Positions 1 to 9,632 of a DNA stretch of 64,000 nucleotides are shown one piece after another. The stretch's first letter is position 1, and each line of letters starts with the position of its first letter. Position numbers and translations under genes: made by a program. The stretch is from contig NZ_CP022161.1 in NCBI RefSeq assembly GCF_002214185.1, positions 8,191,486-8,255,485 on the forward strand. Reading direction: 5' to 3'. A model generated the notes under the pieces. The model was not told the origin of the DNA and did not search any database. It saw only the letters and a list, made by a program, of their open reading frames with translations. This stretch comes from Streptomyces capitiformicae. Lineage in GTDB: Bacteria; Actinomycetota; Actinomycetes; Streptomycetales; Streptomycetaceae.

Positions 1-760
1 AGAACGCGGGCTGAGGGTGGCGAAGCTCAAGGGCGGCCTGGACATCGAGCGTGACCGGCACCGGCTGTTGCTCGTGCGCGAGGTACTGACCGAGGCTGCG
101 CACGGGACCCGGCCAGGGCTCATGCTGGATGCGAACGAGTCCTGGAGCCGCAAGCAGGCGGTACGCCACGTCGGTGAATTGGAACGCACACTCGACCTGA
201 CCTGGATCGAGGAGCCGGTCCGGCGCTGGGACGCCGACGGCCTGGCCGCTGTCAGCCGTGGCGTACGGACGGCGGTCGCCAGTGGGGAGAACCTCACCGG
301 CCTCGAGCAGTTCCGCCCGCTGATCGCGGCGGGAGGCGTCGACATCGTCCAGACGGCCGCGGTCTGGGGAGTCACCCACTTCCTGCGTGTCGCCGCGCTG
401 GCGCACGCCTACGACCTGCCGGTCAGCCCGATCGGCAACACGACTGTCGCGCTGCTGCACGCCGCGACGTCGGTGCCCAACCACCTCGTCAGCGAACTGC
501 AGGGCCTGCAACCGCCGACCGGCGTCGCGATGGACCTGCACGTCGAGGACGGCGCCTTTGTGCTCGGCGACACGCCGGGCCTGGGCATCCGGATCGACGA
601 AACGGTGATGACCGCGGCCCGTCAGCGAACGGCACACGCACCCGACGGACCGCACATACGGCCGGAGCAGGCCGGCCGGCGGCTGCTCGCGGTCACCCCT
701 GGACCATGCCGATCCACCGCGGAAGGGACGTTCGACACCATGAGGATGGAGGATCGATGA
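1..760 (+). CDS. Enolase-superfamily sugar-acid dehydratase, 5' end outside window
   Basis: This is the C-terminal part of a mandelate racemase/muconate lactonizing enzyme family protein. The frame is open to the left edge, so the true start lies outside. The barrel begins with a K-x-K motif (VAKLKGG), which carries the base in this superfamily. Likely metal ligands follow in order: Asp in LMLDANES, Glu in WIEEP and Glu in ASGEN. The later Asp and the Pro-His usually seen before the C-terminus are replaced by IVQTAAVWG and SPIGNT, so the substrate class is unclear; a sugar-acid dehydratase fits the surrounding CAZyme genes. The stop codon overlaps the next start as ATGA, which implies coupling. 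The last 40 or so residues are poorly conserved in type and may be affected by the nearby deletion junction. Confidence 0.75.
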   Translation, partial: ERGLRVAKLKGGLDIERDRHRLLLVREVLTEAAHGTRPGLMLDANESWSRKQAVRHVGELERTLDLTWIEEPVRRWDADGLAAVSRGVRTAVASGENLTGLEQFRPLIAAGGVDIVQTAAVWGVTHFLRVAALAHAYDLPVSPIGNTTVALLHAATSVPNHLVSELQGLQPPTGVAMDLHVEDGAFVLGDTPGLGIRIDETVMTAARQRTAHAPDGPHIRPEQAGRRLLAVTPGPCRSTAEGTFDTMRMEDR

Positions 761-1077
761 AAGCGGTTGTCCACCGCGGGGCCCACACCCTCGAGATCGA
801 GAGCCGGGTCGCCGAGGCGCCGGCCCTGGCGAAGGAGTGGGGCGGGCACGGCGTCAACGTCAACGCCATCGCACCGGGCTACATCGCCACCGACAACGCC
901 GAGGCGTTACGCGCGGACCCCCAGCGCAACCAGGCGATCCTTGGCCGGATCCCGGCCGGTCGCTTCAGACGCGCCGACGATCTCGCCGGGGCCACGGTGT
1001 TCCTCGCCTCCCCGGCGTCGGACCATGTCGCCGGCATCGTTCTTCCCGTTGATGGCGGATGGCTGGGGCGATTATGA
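757..1077 (+). pseudogene. Chimeric remnant: zinc alcohol dehydrogenase start fused to SDR end
   Basis: The first 20 or so residues ([17 protein letters not shown]) are the start of a zinc-dependent medium-chain sugar alcohol dehydrogenase. From [19 protein letters not shown] onward the sequence is the C-terminal third of a short-chain dehydrogenase, ending in the family-typical LPVDGGW. There is no nucleotide-binding site, no Ser-Tyr-Lys triad and no zinc site, so it cannot be an active enzyme of either family. A GGATGGAGGA ribosome binding site precedes the ATG, and the start overlaps the stop of the enolase-type gene. The simplest reading is one large deletion that joined two neighbouring sugar-oxidation genes in frame. 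Confidence 0.7.
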
Positions 1078-1178
1078 GCCGCCAAGCATTACCAGCCGGC
1101 CGCGCCCGAGCCGATCGTGCGTGCGAACCCGAGGGTGGCGACGTGCGCGGCACCTGGGGCGGCCTTGCCCGAGGCAAC

Positions 1179-2087
1179 GTGTATGGGCTCGTGATGCGAG
1201 CCGACGAGACGAGCCTGGTCGTCGCCGCACAGGCCGGCGATCCACGAGCGCTCGACGACCTGGCCGCGACGTACCTGCCGCTGGTATACGCGATCGTGCG
1301 CAGGGCACTGGGTGAGCTTGCGGACGTCGACGACGTGGTGCAGGAGACGATGCTGCGGGCACTTCCTGAGCTGCGCACGTTGCGCGCCCCGGAGTGCTTC
1401 CGGCCCTGGCTGGCCACGATCGCGACACGACAGATCAGCACCCATCTGCACCGGCGGCAGGCGGACGCCGAACGGACGGCCCCCCTCGACGAGATGACCG
1501 ACCCGCCGGACGCCGACGCCGAGAACCTGGCCCTGATCCTCGTCGAGCTGTCCGGTCATCGCCGAAAGACCGTACGCGCCAGTCGATGGCTCGACCCGGA
1601 CGCCCGGGCGCTGCTGTCGCTGTGGTGGCTGGAGACCGCGGGCCGGCTGACGAGGGCGGAGCTCGCGGCGGCGCTGGGAACGAGCGTGGCTCACGCGGGT
1701 GTGCGCGTCCAGCGGATGCGCAACCAGCTGGAGCTGAGCCGGTCACTCGTGGCCGCGCTGGAAGCCAGCCCCCGGTGCCCACAGCTGACCGCCGCGCTGG
1801 GGGGCTGGGACGGCGTACCGAGCACGCTGTGGCGTAAGCGCATCACCCGGCACACCCGATCCTGTGCGGACTGCGGCCGGGCCGCCGACGAACTGCTACC
1901 CCTTGAGCGGCTGATCGTCGCCTTGGCGCTGCTCCCCGTCCCGCTGGCGCGGTCGGCCACGGTGCTCGACAAACCTGCGCTCGCCGGGGCGACCGAGAAT
2001 GCCGTCGTGAGGGGAGCCGAGTCGGCCGAGGTCGGCTCCGGGCCGGTTGCCGGCGTCAAGGCTGGGTTACTCGGCCAACTCGCCTGA
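1179..2087 (+). CDS. ECF-type RNA polymerase sigma factor with fused zinc-finger anti-sigma-like tail
   Basis: Regulator of transcription initiation. Sigma region 2 is seen in the first 90 residues (VVQETMLRALPEL, FRPWLATIATR) and region 4 around residues 130-190 (ALLSLWWLETAGRLTRAELAAAL and the following helix). The C-terminus carries H-x3-C-x2-C (RHTRSCADC), the zinc-binding motif of ZAS anti-sigma factors, followed by a short hydrophobic stretch (LIVALALLPVPLA) and a low-complexity end. Sigma and anti-sigma functions therefore seem fused in one chain. GTG at 1179 has GAGG four bases upstream and is taken as the start; ATG at 1194 is the alternative. It may control the secreted carbohydrate enzymes that follow, which is inference from position. 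Confidence 0.75.
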   Translation: MYGLVMRADETSLVVAAQAGDPRALDDLAATYLPLVYAIVRRALGELADVDDVVQETMLRALPELRTLRAPECFRPWLATIATRQISTHLHRRQADAERTAPLDEMTDPPDADAENLALILVELSGHRRKTVRASRWLDPDARALLSLWWLETAGRLTRAELAAALGTSVAHAGVRVQRMRNQLELSRSLVAALEASPRCPQLTAALGGWDGVPSTLWRKRITRHTRSCADCGRAADELLPLERLIVALALLPVPLARSATVLDKPALAGATENAVVRGAESAEVGSGPVAGVKAGLLGQLA

Positions 2088-2323
2088 GGGCCGCTCGAGT
2101 CGGCACCCAAGTTTTCGCGTTCGGCGGCGGCGCCGTGCTTTTCGGCACTACGGCGACTGCGACTGTTCAAGCCGGCCGCCGATAACGAAAACTGCCGCGA
2201 TTTACACGCGTCCGTCACTCCAATTCGCCGCCTGAAAAGGTTATGAGGAGTGGCCGTCAATAGTCCCGCTTCTCCGGTTAGTTGCACGACGGCTCAGGCC
2301 CACATATATCAACGGTTCCCCTC

Positions 2324-2353
2324 TTGAATGGACCATGACAATCTGCCTATCTT
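2324..2353 (+). promoter_or_regulatory. Candidate sigma-70 type promoter
   Basis: TTGAAT at 2324-2329 and TATCTT at 2348-2353 are separated by 18 bases, in an unusually AT-rich stretch (about 2140-2390) between the sigma factor gene and the GH62 remnant. The rest of 2088-2471 holds no gene that I can support. Confidence 0.35.
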
Positions 2354-2471
2354 CTAGTCGTCGACGCCTAACGTTCCCCATTCATGACCTGTGAAAGCGG
2401 AAGCCAGAAGCGATCTACGGATTGCTGGCGCTCACACAGTGAGGCGGCTCCGACTTCGAAAGGTGCCGGTG

Positions 2472-2938
2472 ATGAACGAATGCGTGCACTCGGCTGATCC
2501 GCCGCGGCGGCCTCGGGCCCGAGCGATCCTGCCCCTGCTGTCAGCCCTGTCAGCCGGGTTGGTCGCGGCCGGCACGGTGCCGCTGTTCACGGGCACCGCC
2601 GACGCGGCGTCCACCTTGGACACCGCGACGCCGATCGGCCGCGGCTACCGGGCGGCGCCGCGTTCACCTCGGGCAGCCTCGGCGGTTCGTGGACGCCACA
2701 CCTGGCGACGGAGTCGAGCCCGCTCGCCCGCTCCAACAACGTGACGTTCTCGGGCCCGGCGTGGACCCGGGACTTCAGCCACGGGGGGCTGATCCGGGCC
2801 GGTAACGACCAGACCGTGCCGTTGAACCCGTGCCAGTTGCCGTTCCTGTACCAGGGCATGGACCCCAACGCCGGCGGCGACTGCATCTCCCTGCCGTGGC
2901 GGATGGGGCTACTCACCCAGACCAACTCCACCTGCTGA
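2472..2938 (+). pseudogene. Remnant of a secreted GH62-type alpha-L-arabinofuranosidase
   Basis: An ATG at 2472 opens a clear signal peptide (basic start, hydrophobic core LLSALSAGLVAAGTVPLF, cleavage near TADAAS). About 50 residues later the frame changes. From about 2657 a different frame encodes the conserved C-terminus of GH62 arabinofuranosidases (NNVTFSGPAWTRDFSHG, DQTVPLNPCQLPFLYQG, SLPWRMGLLTQTNS) and ends at a natural stop at 2938. The catalytic propeller between is missing, about 200 residues judging from usual family length. The gene once encoded an enzyme that removes arabinose side chains from arabinoxylan. The family call rests on the C-terminal motifs only. Confidence 0.6.
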
Positions 2939-3150
2939 CCGGAGATCCGGGCGAATCCGGGGAACGAGGCTTTCCAGGCGCCACGGCAGCGGCATGACGC
3001 TGACATGCCCGCTGCGCGAGCGATCTGGGAGGGGGCCGGCGCGGAGAGGGCAAGCTCCGCGCCGGCTCGGCCGGCTGCCGGCAGGCGGCCAACTCAACAG
3101 ATCCTGCACAGCGCAGACGTGACCACACCGCCATCCGGGAAGGCACGACC

Positions 3151-4632
3151 ATGCCCCACACCCATCGCCGGCGCTACCTCGCCCGGGCGCTCGCCTGCAT
3201 CCTGACCGCTTGCAGCGCGCTCGCGGTCGTCGAGCACCAGAGCGCCTCGCCGGCCGCCGCCGACACTGCCCAGTTCCGCGGCGTCAACTGGGCCCGGCTC
3301 GGTGACAACTTCCACGGTGGACCGCTGGTCCTGCACGGGTTGAGCGGCTCCGACAGCTACCAGACGGTCGTGGCGAAAGCCAACGCCGTCTACGCCGGCT
3401 TCGAGAACAACCTCGGCGCCAACACCGTTCGGCTCCCGATCAACACCTACACAGTCGGGACGAGCTGGTGGAGCGCGTACACGGGTGCGATAGACGCAGC
3501 CACCGCGAAGGGATTCAAGGTCGTCCTCTCCTACTGGGACGACGGGGTGGCCGCCCGCGGCGGTCGCATCGTCAACCCGAGCGCCTTCGACACCATGTGG
3601 AACACCGTGCTTGCCCGGTACGGCACCAACAGCCTCGTCTACTTCGAGCCGATGAACGAACCGGGCGGGCACAGCGCCGGCGAGTGGGCGAACGTGGTGA
3701 GCAACTGGATCAGCAGCCACCCGTCGATTCCGCGGAACCGCATCTTCGTCAGCGGCGCCGGCCTGAACACTGACATCAAGTCCATGTGCGCCGACCGCCG
3801 CCTTGACGGGACGTTCCTGTCGCTGCACCACTACACGTTCTTCAGCGGCGCGAAGACCTACGACCAGTGGGTGGCATACCTGCGGAACGCGATCGGCTCC
3901 TGCGCCGACCGCACTGTCGTCGACGAGTTCGGCGCGCCGATGGATACCGGGCTCAACTACCACGACGCCGGCAGCACCGACAACTTCGTGCGCTACTTCC
4001 GGGCCACCACCACGGTGCTCCGGGAACTGCAGATCGGCTCCATCTACTGGCCCGGGCTGGGCGGGAAGATACGCGCCGGCCAAGGCGACGACTGGTATGC
4101 CATGCAGAAACTGCACGGCACCGGCACCAACCTCACGCTCAGCACCCCGAGCGCCAGCGGCCGCGAGCGCCTCAGATACGGCTGGGGCTTGGATGGCGAC
4201 GTCCCGGCCCCGACCAGCGTGCTGCGCAACGTCAGCATCGGGCGCTGTCTGGACATCCCCGGCGGGACCACGGCGAACATCCAGGTCCAGGTGTACGCCT
4301 GCGCCAACACGGTTGGTCAGCAGTGGACCTTGACGGCCGGCGGACAGATCACCGCACTTGGGGGCCAGAAGTGCCTGGATACGTACAACAGCGGGACGAC
4401 GAACGGCACCGTGGTCGGCACGTGGGCGTGTAACGGCGGCGACAACCAGCGTTGGACGGTGGGCGCTGACGGCACCATCCGCAGCGTTCACTCCGGCCTC
4501 TGCCTCGACGCGAACACCGCCACCTTCAAGGTGCAGCTGTGGGCGTGCTGGGGCGGCGACAACCAGAGATGGCAGACCCAGAACACTGACGCGCGACGCG
4601 ACGCCCGACTCGGCGGACACGGTGGACGGTGA
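3151..4632 (+). CDS. Secreted GH5 glycoside hydrolase with C-terminal ricin-type lectin domain
   Basis: Exported endo-acting glycosidase, 493 residues. A signal peptide covers about residues 1-37. The TIM barrel carries the GH5 acid/base Glu170 in YFEPMNEPGG and the nucleophile Glu259 in VVDEFGAP. Residues from about 357 to 478 form a ricin B beta-trefoil with three Q-x-W repeats (QQWTL, NQRWT, NQRWQ) and repeated CLD motifs, used for sugar binding. The GGGAAGG ribosome binding site lies eight bases before the ATG. The substrate cannot be read from sequence; cellulose, mannan or galactan side chains are all possible. The last 15 residues are Arg/Gly-rich and unlike a natural lectin end, which suggests that the 3' end was altered when the next gene decayed. 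Confidence 0.85.
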   Translation: MPHTHRRRYLARALACILTACSALAVVEHQSASPAAADTAQFRGVNWARLGDNFHGGPLVLHGLSGSDSYQTVVAKANAVYAGFENNLGANTVRLPINTYTVGTSWWSAYTGAIDAATAKGFKVVLSYWDDGVAARGGRIVNPSAFDTMWNTVLARYGTNSLVYFEPMNEPGGHSAGEWANVVSNWISSHPSIPRNRIFVSGAGLNTDIKSMCADRRLDGTFLSLHHYTFFSGAKTYDQWVAYLRNAIGSCADRTVVDEFGAPMDTGLNYHDAGSTDNFVRYFRATTTVLRELQIGSIYWPGLGGKIRAGQGDDWYAMQKLHGTGTNLTLSTPSASGRERLRYGWGLDGDVPAPTSVLRNVSIGRCLDIPGGTTANIQVQVYACANTVGQQWTLTAGGQITALGGQKCLDTYNSGTTNGTVVGTWACNGGDNQRWTVGADGTIRSVHSGLCLDANTATFKVQLWACWGGDNQRWQTQNTDARRDARLGGHGGR

Positions 4633-4703
4633 CCGCCAGCCGCGGCCGAGCCGATGGCAACAACGACGCCACAGTAGACGGTCTGCTTGCAGCTCAAAGG
4701 TCG

Positions 4704-5024
4704 TTTTGTTCTACGAGGCGGCGAGGTTCGCCACCGGGCGCAAGAACGCGCTCCGCGTGGAGATCAACGGGTCGCTCGGCGCGGTCGCCTTCGACCTGGA
4801 GCGCCTCAACGAGCTGGAGTTCTACGACGCCACCGGGCCCGCGGTCGAGCAGGGATTCACCAGGATCCTCGTCACCGAGCCGGACCATCCGTGCCTGTCG
4901 GCCTGGTGGCCACCCGGTCACGTCATCGGGTACGAGCACTCGTTCACCCATGAGACGCGCGACTTCCTGACCGCGGTGGCCGCCGGCACCGACCCCGCGC
5001 CGTCCTTTGCTGACGCCCTCCAAT
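4704..5024 (+). pseudogene. 3' remnant of a Gfo/Idh/MocA-family oxidoreductase
   Basis: About 105 residues of a MocA-type NAD(P)-dependent sugar oxidoreductase remain, including family-typical blocks ARFATGRKNALRVEINGS, FDLERLNELEFYD and WWPPGHVIGYEHSFTHE. There is no start codon, no Rossmann domain and no Gly-rich nucleotide site, and the frame runs from noncoding sequence just after the GH5 gene. At ADALQ the homology stops and a different gene fragment begins in another frame. The intact gene would have belonged to sugar or inositol catabolism. Confidence 0.65.
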
Positions 5025-5174
5025 CGGCTACGACGGGCCGATCTCAGCCGAGTGGGAGGACGCCGGCATGGACCGGCTGATCCGAGCGCCCGAGGCGCTG
5101 GCGTTCGTTCGGAAGCCGGCGCTCGACGCGCCGGCCGCCCCGCGTTCGACGCCGCATTCGCGAGGAAGGACTGA
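5025..5174 (+). pseudogene. 3' remnant of a xylose-isomerase-like sugar phosphate isomerase/epimerase
   Basis: The stretch GYDGPISAEWEDAGMDRL, followed by APEALAFVRK, is the typical C-terminal part of TIM-barrel sugar isomerase/epimerases that accompany MocA oxidoreductases. A second frame change near 5140 leads to the natural end, with AFDAAFARKD and a stop at 5174. Two genes that normally sit together in operons have been joined by a deletion that removed the end of one and nearly all of the other. Confidence 0.55.
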
Positions 5175-5315
5175 GGCCGGCGCAGGGCCGGTCACCCAGC
5201 CGGTGGCCGGACTGCGGCTCGTCGGAGAAGACAGCGTACGGCCGTCGCCTTTCTCACCGGCGGTTTGTCATCACCAAAGTCAGTGACCTGCTCCAGTCCG
5301 TGAAGGGAGAACGAC

Positions 5316-8237
5316 ATGTCCGGGGTGACACGCAGACGGTTTCTCGCCGCCGGGGCGGCGGCTGGAGCAGGGATCGTGCCGGGTGGGTGGACGGCCACTG
5401 CCAGGGGCGGCTCGGCCGCGCCGCCGGAGGTTCTGGCCGCCAACGACCTCGCCCTGTGGTACGACAAGCCGGCCGGCGCGGACTGGCTGCGGGCACTGCC
5501 GATCGGCAACGGACGCCTCGGCGCGATGGTGTTCGGCAACGTCGACACCGAACGGCTGCAGCTCAACGAGGACACCGTCTGGGCCGGCGGTCCGTACGAC
5601 TCCGCCAACCCCCGCGGCGCGGCCAACATCGCGGAGATCCGGCGGCGGGTCTTTGCGGATCAGTGGGGGCCGGCGCAGGACCTGATCAATCAGACGATGC
5701 TGGGCAGCCCCGCCGGACAGCTGGCCTACCAGCCGGTCGGAAACCTTCGGCTCTCCTTCGGCAGCGCCACCGGTGCGTCGCAGTACAACCGGACGCTCGA
5801 CCTCACCACCGCCACGGCCACCACGACCTACGTGCTGAACGGCGTGCGGTACCAGCGTGAGGTGTTCGCCAGCGCACCTGATCAGGTGATCGTGGTCCGG
5901 CTGACGGCCGACCGGGCCAACTCCATCGCGTTCAACGCCACATTCGACAGTCCACAACGGACTACGGTGTCCAGCCCGGACGGGGCCACGATCGCCCTCG
6001 ACGGCATCTCCGCCGCCATGGAGGGCATCGCCGGGCGGGTCCGGTTCCTCGCCCTGGCCAACGCCGCCGTGACGGGCGGCACGGTCAGCAGCTCGGGCGG
6101 CACGCTGCGGGTCTCCAGCGCCACCAGCGTGACGGTGCTGGTGTCGATCGGCTCCAGCTACGTCAACTTCCGGAACGTCGACGGCGACTACCAGGGGATC
6201 GCGCGGAGCCGCCTCAACGCTGCCCGCAACGTCGGCATCGACGAACTACGCAGCCGGCATCTCGCCGACTATCAGGCGCTGTTCAACCGGGTGTCGGTCG
6301 ATCTGGGACGTACGACGGCGGCCGACCAGCCGACCGACGTACGGATCGCACAGCACGCGCAAGTGAACGACCCGCAGTTTTCCGCCCTGTTGTTTCAGTT
6401 CGGCCGGTATCTGCTCATCTCATCCTCGCGGCCGGGCACCCAGCCGGCGAACCTGCAGGGCATCTGGAACGACCAGATGGCTCCGTCCTGGGACTCGAAG
6501 TTCACCATCAACGCCAACCTGCCGATGAACTACTGGCCCGCCGACACGACGAACCTGTCCGAATGTTTCCTCCCGGTCTTCGACATGATCAACGACCTGA
6601 CCGTGACCGGCGCCCGGGTGGCCCAGGCGCAGTACGGCGCCGGCGGCTGGGTGACGCATCACAACACCGACGCGTGGCGGGGCGCCTCGGTCGTCGACGG
6701 AGCGCAGTGGGGGATGTGGCAGACCGGTGGCGCATGGCTGGCCACCCTGATCTGGGACCACTACCTGTTCACCGGTGACATCGACTTCCTCCGCTCGAAC
6801 TATCCAGCCCTGAAGGGCGCCGCCCAGTTCTTCCTCGACACCCTGGTCGCTCACCCGACGCTCGGACACCTGGTCACCAACCCGTCGAACTCTCCGGAGC
6901 TCGCTCACCATGCGAACGCCACCGTCTGCGCGGGGCCCACCATGGACAACCAGATCCTGCGCGACCTTTTCAACAGCGTCGCCCGCGCCGGCGAAATCCT
7001 CGGCGTGGACGCCGCCTTCCGCGCTCAGGCAGTGGCGGCCCGGGACCGGCTGGCGCCGACGCGGGTCGGCTCCAGGGGCAATGTCCAGGAGTGGCTGGCC
7101 GACTGGGTGGAGACCGAGCGGACTCACCGGCACGTCTCACACCTGTACGGTCTGCATCCGAGCAACCAGATCACCAAGCGCGGGACACCCCAGTTGCACG
7201 AGGCCGCGCGGCGGACGCTGGAGCTGCGCGGTGACGACGGGACGGGATGGTCGCTCGCGTGGAAGATCAACTTCTGGGCGCGGATGGAGGACGGCGCCCG
7301 GGCCCACAAACTGGTCCGGGACCTGGTGCGGACGGACCGGCTCGCGCCCAACATGTTCGACCTGCACCCACCATTCCAGATCGACGGCAACTTCGGCGCC
7401 ACCTCGGGCATCGCGGAGATGCTGTTGCAGAGCCACAACGGCGAACTGCACGTGCTGCCGGCGCTGCCGGCGGCCTGGCCCACCGGGCGCGTGAGCGGAC
7501 TGCGCGGCCGCGGCGGATACACCGTCGGCGCCGAGTGGAGCAGCGGCCGGATCGAGTTCGTCGTCACACCCGACCGAACCGGTGCCGTCCGGGTGCGCAG
7601 CCGGATCTTCGCCGGCGACTTCACACTGCGGGACGAATCGAGCGGCGAGCCGGTCCAGCCGAAGCGGCTCGAGGCCGATCTCATCGAGTTCGCCGGCCAG
7701 GCCGGCCACACCTACCGAGCGTCCGCACTCAGGTCGGGGCCGGTGGAGGCCGGCGTGGCCTATCGGCTGGTGGCCCAGCACAGCGGCAAGGCCGCCGACA
7801 TCAACGGGGCGTCCACGGCCGCCGGTGCGCGGCTGATCCAGTGGCAGATCACCGCCGGTCTCAACCAGCACTTCGAGTTCCTGCCCTCCGACGGCGGGCA
7901 CTACAAGATCCGGCTTGGGCACAGTGGTCTGTTCCTGCACGTCGCCAGTAGCAGCAGCGGCGCCGACATCACCCAGCAGCCGGACACCAACGCCGCCGGC
8001 CAGCAGTGGCGGATAGTCGACCACGGCGGTGGCGTGGTCAGTCTGGTCAACCGGCACAGCGGCCTCGCCCTGGACGTGTGGGAGGCCTCCACCGCCGACG
8101 GAGCCCGCATCTCCCAGTGGGCAGCCACCGGCAGCACCCACCAGCGATTCCAACTCGACCGCATCCAGCCCCAGGGCGAACCGCGGCCCCACCGACCAGG
8201 GAGAGCCATGTCACCGAGCAGCGAGGGAGTCGCATGA
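5316..8237 (+). CDS. Tat-exported GH95 alpha-L-fucosidase with C-terminal ricin-type lectin domain
   Basis: Enzyme of 973 residues that removes terminal fucose (or galactose in some relatives) from glycans outside the cell. The N-terminus has a Tat signal, [15 protein letters not shown]. The GH95 N-terminal beta domain starts at [20 protein letters not shown]. The (alpha/alpha)6 catalytic domain contains [10 protein letters not shown] with the conserved Asn pair, Glu528 in NPSNSPE as probable acid, and Asp690 in FQIDGNFG. From about residue 815 a ricin-like trefoil follows ([29 protein letters not shown]). The added lectin makes the protein longer than plain GH95 enzymes of about 780 residues. 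An AAGGGAG ribosome binding site precedes ATG 5316. The stop overlaps the next start as ATGA. Confidence 0.9.
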   Translation: MSGVTRRRFLAAGAAAGAGIVPGGWTATARGGSAAPPEVLAANDLALWYDKPAGADWLRALPIGNGRLGAMVFGNVDTERLQLNEDTVWAGGPYDSANPRGAANIAEIRRRVFADQWGPAQDLINQTMLGSPAGQLAYQPVGNLRLSFGSATGASQYNRTLDLTTATATTTYVLNGVRYQREVFASAPDQVIVVRLTADRANSIAFNATFDSPQRTTVSSPDGATIALDGISAAMEGIAGRVRFLALANAAVTGGTVSSSGGTLRVSSATSVTVLVSIGSSYVNFRNVDGDYQGIARSRLNAARNVGIDELRSRHLADYQALFNRVSVDLGRTTAADQPTDVRIAQHAQVNDPQFSALLFQFGRYLLISSSRPGTQPANLQGIWNDQMAPSWDSKFTINANLPMNYWPADTTNLSECFLPVFDMINDLTVTGARVAQAQYGAGGWVTHHNTDAWRGASVVDGAQWGMWQTGGAWLATLIWDHYLFTGDIDFLRSNYPALKGAAQFFLDTLVAHPTLGHLVTNPSNSPELAHHANATVCAGPTMDNQILRDLFNSVARAGEILGVDAAFRAQAVAARDRLAPTRVGSRGNVQEWLADWVETERTHRHVSHLYGLHPSNQITKRGTPQLHEAARRTLELRGDDGTGWSLAWKINFWARMEDGARAHKLVRDLVRTDRLAPNMFDLHPPFQIDGNFGATSGIAEMLLQSHNGELHVLPALPAAWPTGRVSGLRGRGGYTVGAEWSSGRIEFVVTPDRTGAVRVRSRIFAGDFTLRDESSGEPVQPKRLEADLIEFAGQAGHTYRASALRSGPVEAGVAYRLVAQHSGKAADINGASTAAGARLIQWQITAGLNQHFEFLPSDGGHYKIRLGHSGLFLHVASSSSGADITQQPDTNAAGQQWRIVDHGGGVVSLVNRHSGLALDVWEASTADGARISQWAATGSTHQRFQLDRIQPQGEPRPHRPGRAMSPSSEGVA

Positions 8238-9553
8238 TGTCGATCCACAGATTGTTTTCCTGGCGAGCCGTGTTGGCGGCATTGCTCGTTCTCGCCATGG
8301 CCGGCGTGACAGGAGTCAGCGCTGCGGCCGGCACGTCGCCCACCGCCGGGGCCACCCTTGCGGGGACTGCCGGATGCGGACGTGCCCCCACACTGACGAA
8401 CGGTACGCACACGATTCAAAGCAGCGGTAAAAGCCGCTCCTTCATCCTGAGCATCCCTGAGAACTACGACAACACCCGCCAATATCGACTGGTCTTCGGA
8501 TTCCACTGGTTGGGTGGCACCGCCGGGCAAGTCGCCGGCGGCGGAAGCGATGGCGATGTCTATGCCCACTACGGACTCCGGCGACTGGCGAACAACAGCG
8601 CGATCTTCGTTGCTCCGCAGGGCATCAACAACGGCTGGGGCAACTCCGGCGGCGAGGACGTGACCTTCGTCGACGAGATGATCAGGCGTATCGACAACGA
8701 CCTCTGTGTCGACACCACGCAGCGCTTCGCCCTCGGGTTCAGCTACGGCGGAGCCATGAGCTACGCACTCGCATGTGCCAGGCCGAACGTTTTCCGTGCG
8801 GTCGCCGCGATAGCCGCGCCTGGGGGGATCAGCGGGTGCAGCGGGGGCACCCAGCCCTTCGCGTACATGGGAATCCACGGCATCAATGACAACATCGGCG
8901 CCGGTCGCGGGATGCGGGACAGGTTCGTCAGGAACAACGGCTGTACTCCCCAGAACCCGCCGGAGCCCGCGCAGGGCAGCCGCACCCACATCACCACCGC
9001 CTACTCGGGCTGCCGAGAGGGGTATCCGGTCGTCTGGGCCGCGTTCGACGGAGGTCACCAGCAAGGCCCCGTGGACGGGTGCGCCGGCTGTGAGAGCGGC
9101 GCCAGGAGCTGGGTCAAGGGAGAGATCTGGAGCTTCTTCACGGGTGCTGACCCGAACCCGACTCCCCCGAACCCGACCACATTCCGGCTGCGGAGCCAGT
9201 CCGCCGACCGATGCCTGGACGTCAGCAGTGCCAACTCGTCCAACGGCGCCCCGATGATCATCTGGGACTGCCACACCGGCCTCAACCAGCAGTTCACCCA
9301 GACCGGACAGACCCTGCGGGTGATGGGTAGGTGCCTGGACGTGCCGAGCAACGCCGCCTCCGGTGCCCGAGTACGGATCTGGGACTGCACCGGTGGCGCG
9401 AACCAGCAATGGAATGTGAACACCAACGGAACCGTCAGCAACGTCCAGACCGGACTCTGCCTGGACGTCAACGGCGGCAGCACCGCCAACGGCGCTGCGG
9501 TGATCGTGTGGAGCTGCCACACCGGCGTCAACCAACGCTGGGCCCGAGCGTAA
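8234..9553 (+). CDS. Secreted CE1/LpqC-type esterase with ricin-type lectin domain
   Basis: Exported serine esterase of 439 residues, related to feruloyl esterases and polyhydroxybutyrate depolymerases. A signal peptide covers about residues 1-33. The alpha/beta hydrolase domain has the nucleophile Ser170 in GFSYGGAMS and a likely catalytic His in [10 protein letters not shown] Pro-rich linker (PNPTPPNPT) leads to a ricin B domain from about residue 315, with repeated CLDV motifs and Q-x-W/F triplets (NQQFT, NQQWN, NQRWA). It starts within the stop of the fucosidase gene (ATGA) and has its own GAGGGAG site, so the two are co-translated. In this setting, removal of ferulate or acetate from arabinoxylan or pectin is the likely role. 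Confidence 0.85.
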   Translation: MMSIHRLFSWRAVLAALLVLAMAGVTGVSAAAGTSPTAGATLAGTAGCGRAPTLTNGTHTIQSSGKSRSFILSIPENYDNTRQYRLVFGFHWLGGTAGQVAGGGSDGDVYAHYGLRRLANNSAIFVAPQGINNGWGNSGGEDVTFVDEMIRRIDNDLCVDTTQRFALGFSYGGAMSYALACARPNVFRAVAAIAAPGGISGCSGGTQPFAYMGIHGINDNIGAGRGMRDRFVRNNGCTPQNPPEPAQGSRTHITTAYSGCREGYPVVWAAFDGGHQQGPVDGCAGCESGARSWVKGEIWSFFTGADPNPTPPNPTTFRLRSQSADRCLDVSSANSSNGAPMIIWDCHTGLNQQFTQTGQTLRVMGRCLDVPSNAASGARVRIWDCTGGANQQWNVNTNGTVSNVQTGLCLDVNGGSTANGAAVIVWSCHTGVNQRWARA

Positions 9554-9563
9554 GCAGAGGTGT

Positions 9564-9594
9564 GAAGGCGGCCGCAGTAGTAGCGGCCGCCTTC
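9564..9594 (+). terminator. Strong hairpin after fucosidase/esterase operon
   Basis: A perfect 12-base stem (GAAGGCGGCCGC and its complement) with a seven-base loop lies ten bases after the esterase stop. Confidence 0.8.
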
Positions 9595-9632
9595 ATCTCC
9601 AGTTGGCCCAGCCTTTCGTTGGAGGCCCCACA

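Noticed and set aside
3094..4620. A 508-residue minus-strand reading frame opposite the GH5 gene
   Set aside because: Its composition is that of the antisense of a high-GC gene (Val, Gly, Asp and Arg-rich, no motifs) and the plus strand has full GH5 and ricin signatures.
4633..5290. Calling the frame from 4358 to 5080 a complete gene
   Set aside because: Its first 110 residues are a shifted frame of the ricin domain; only the MocA-type part has real homology blocks.
7901..9535. A 544-residue minus-strand frame opposite the fucosidase end and the esterase
   Set aside because: Shadow of the plus-strand genes. It contains no recognisable domain and crosses a clear gene boundary and RBS on the other strand.
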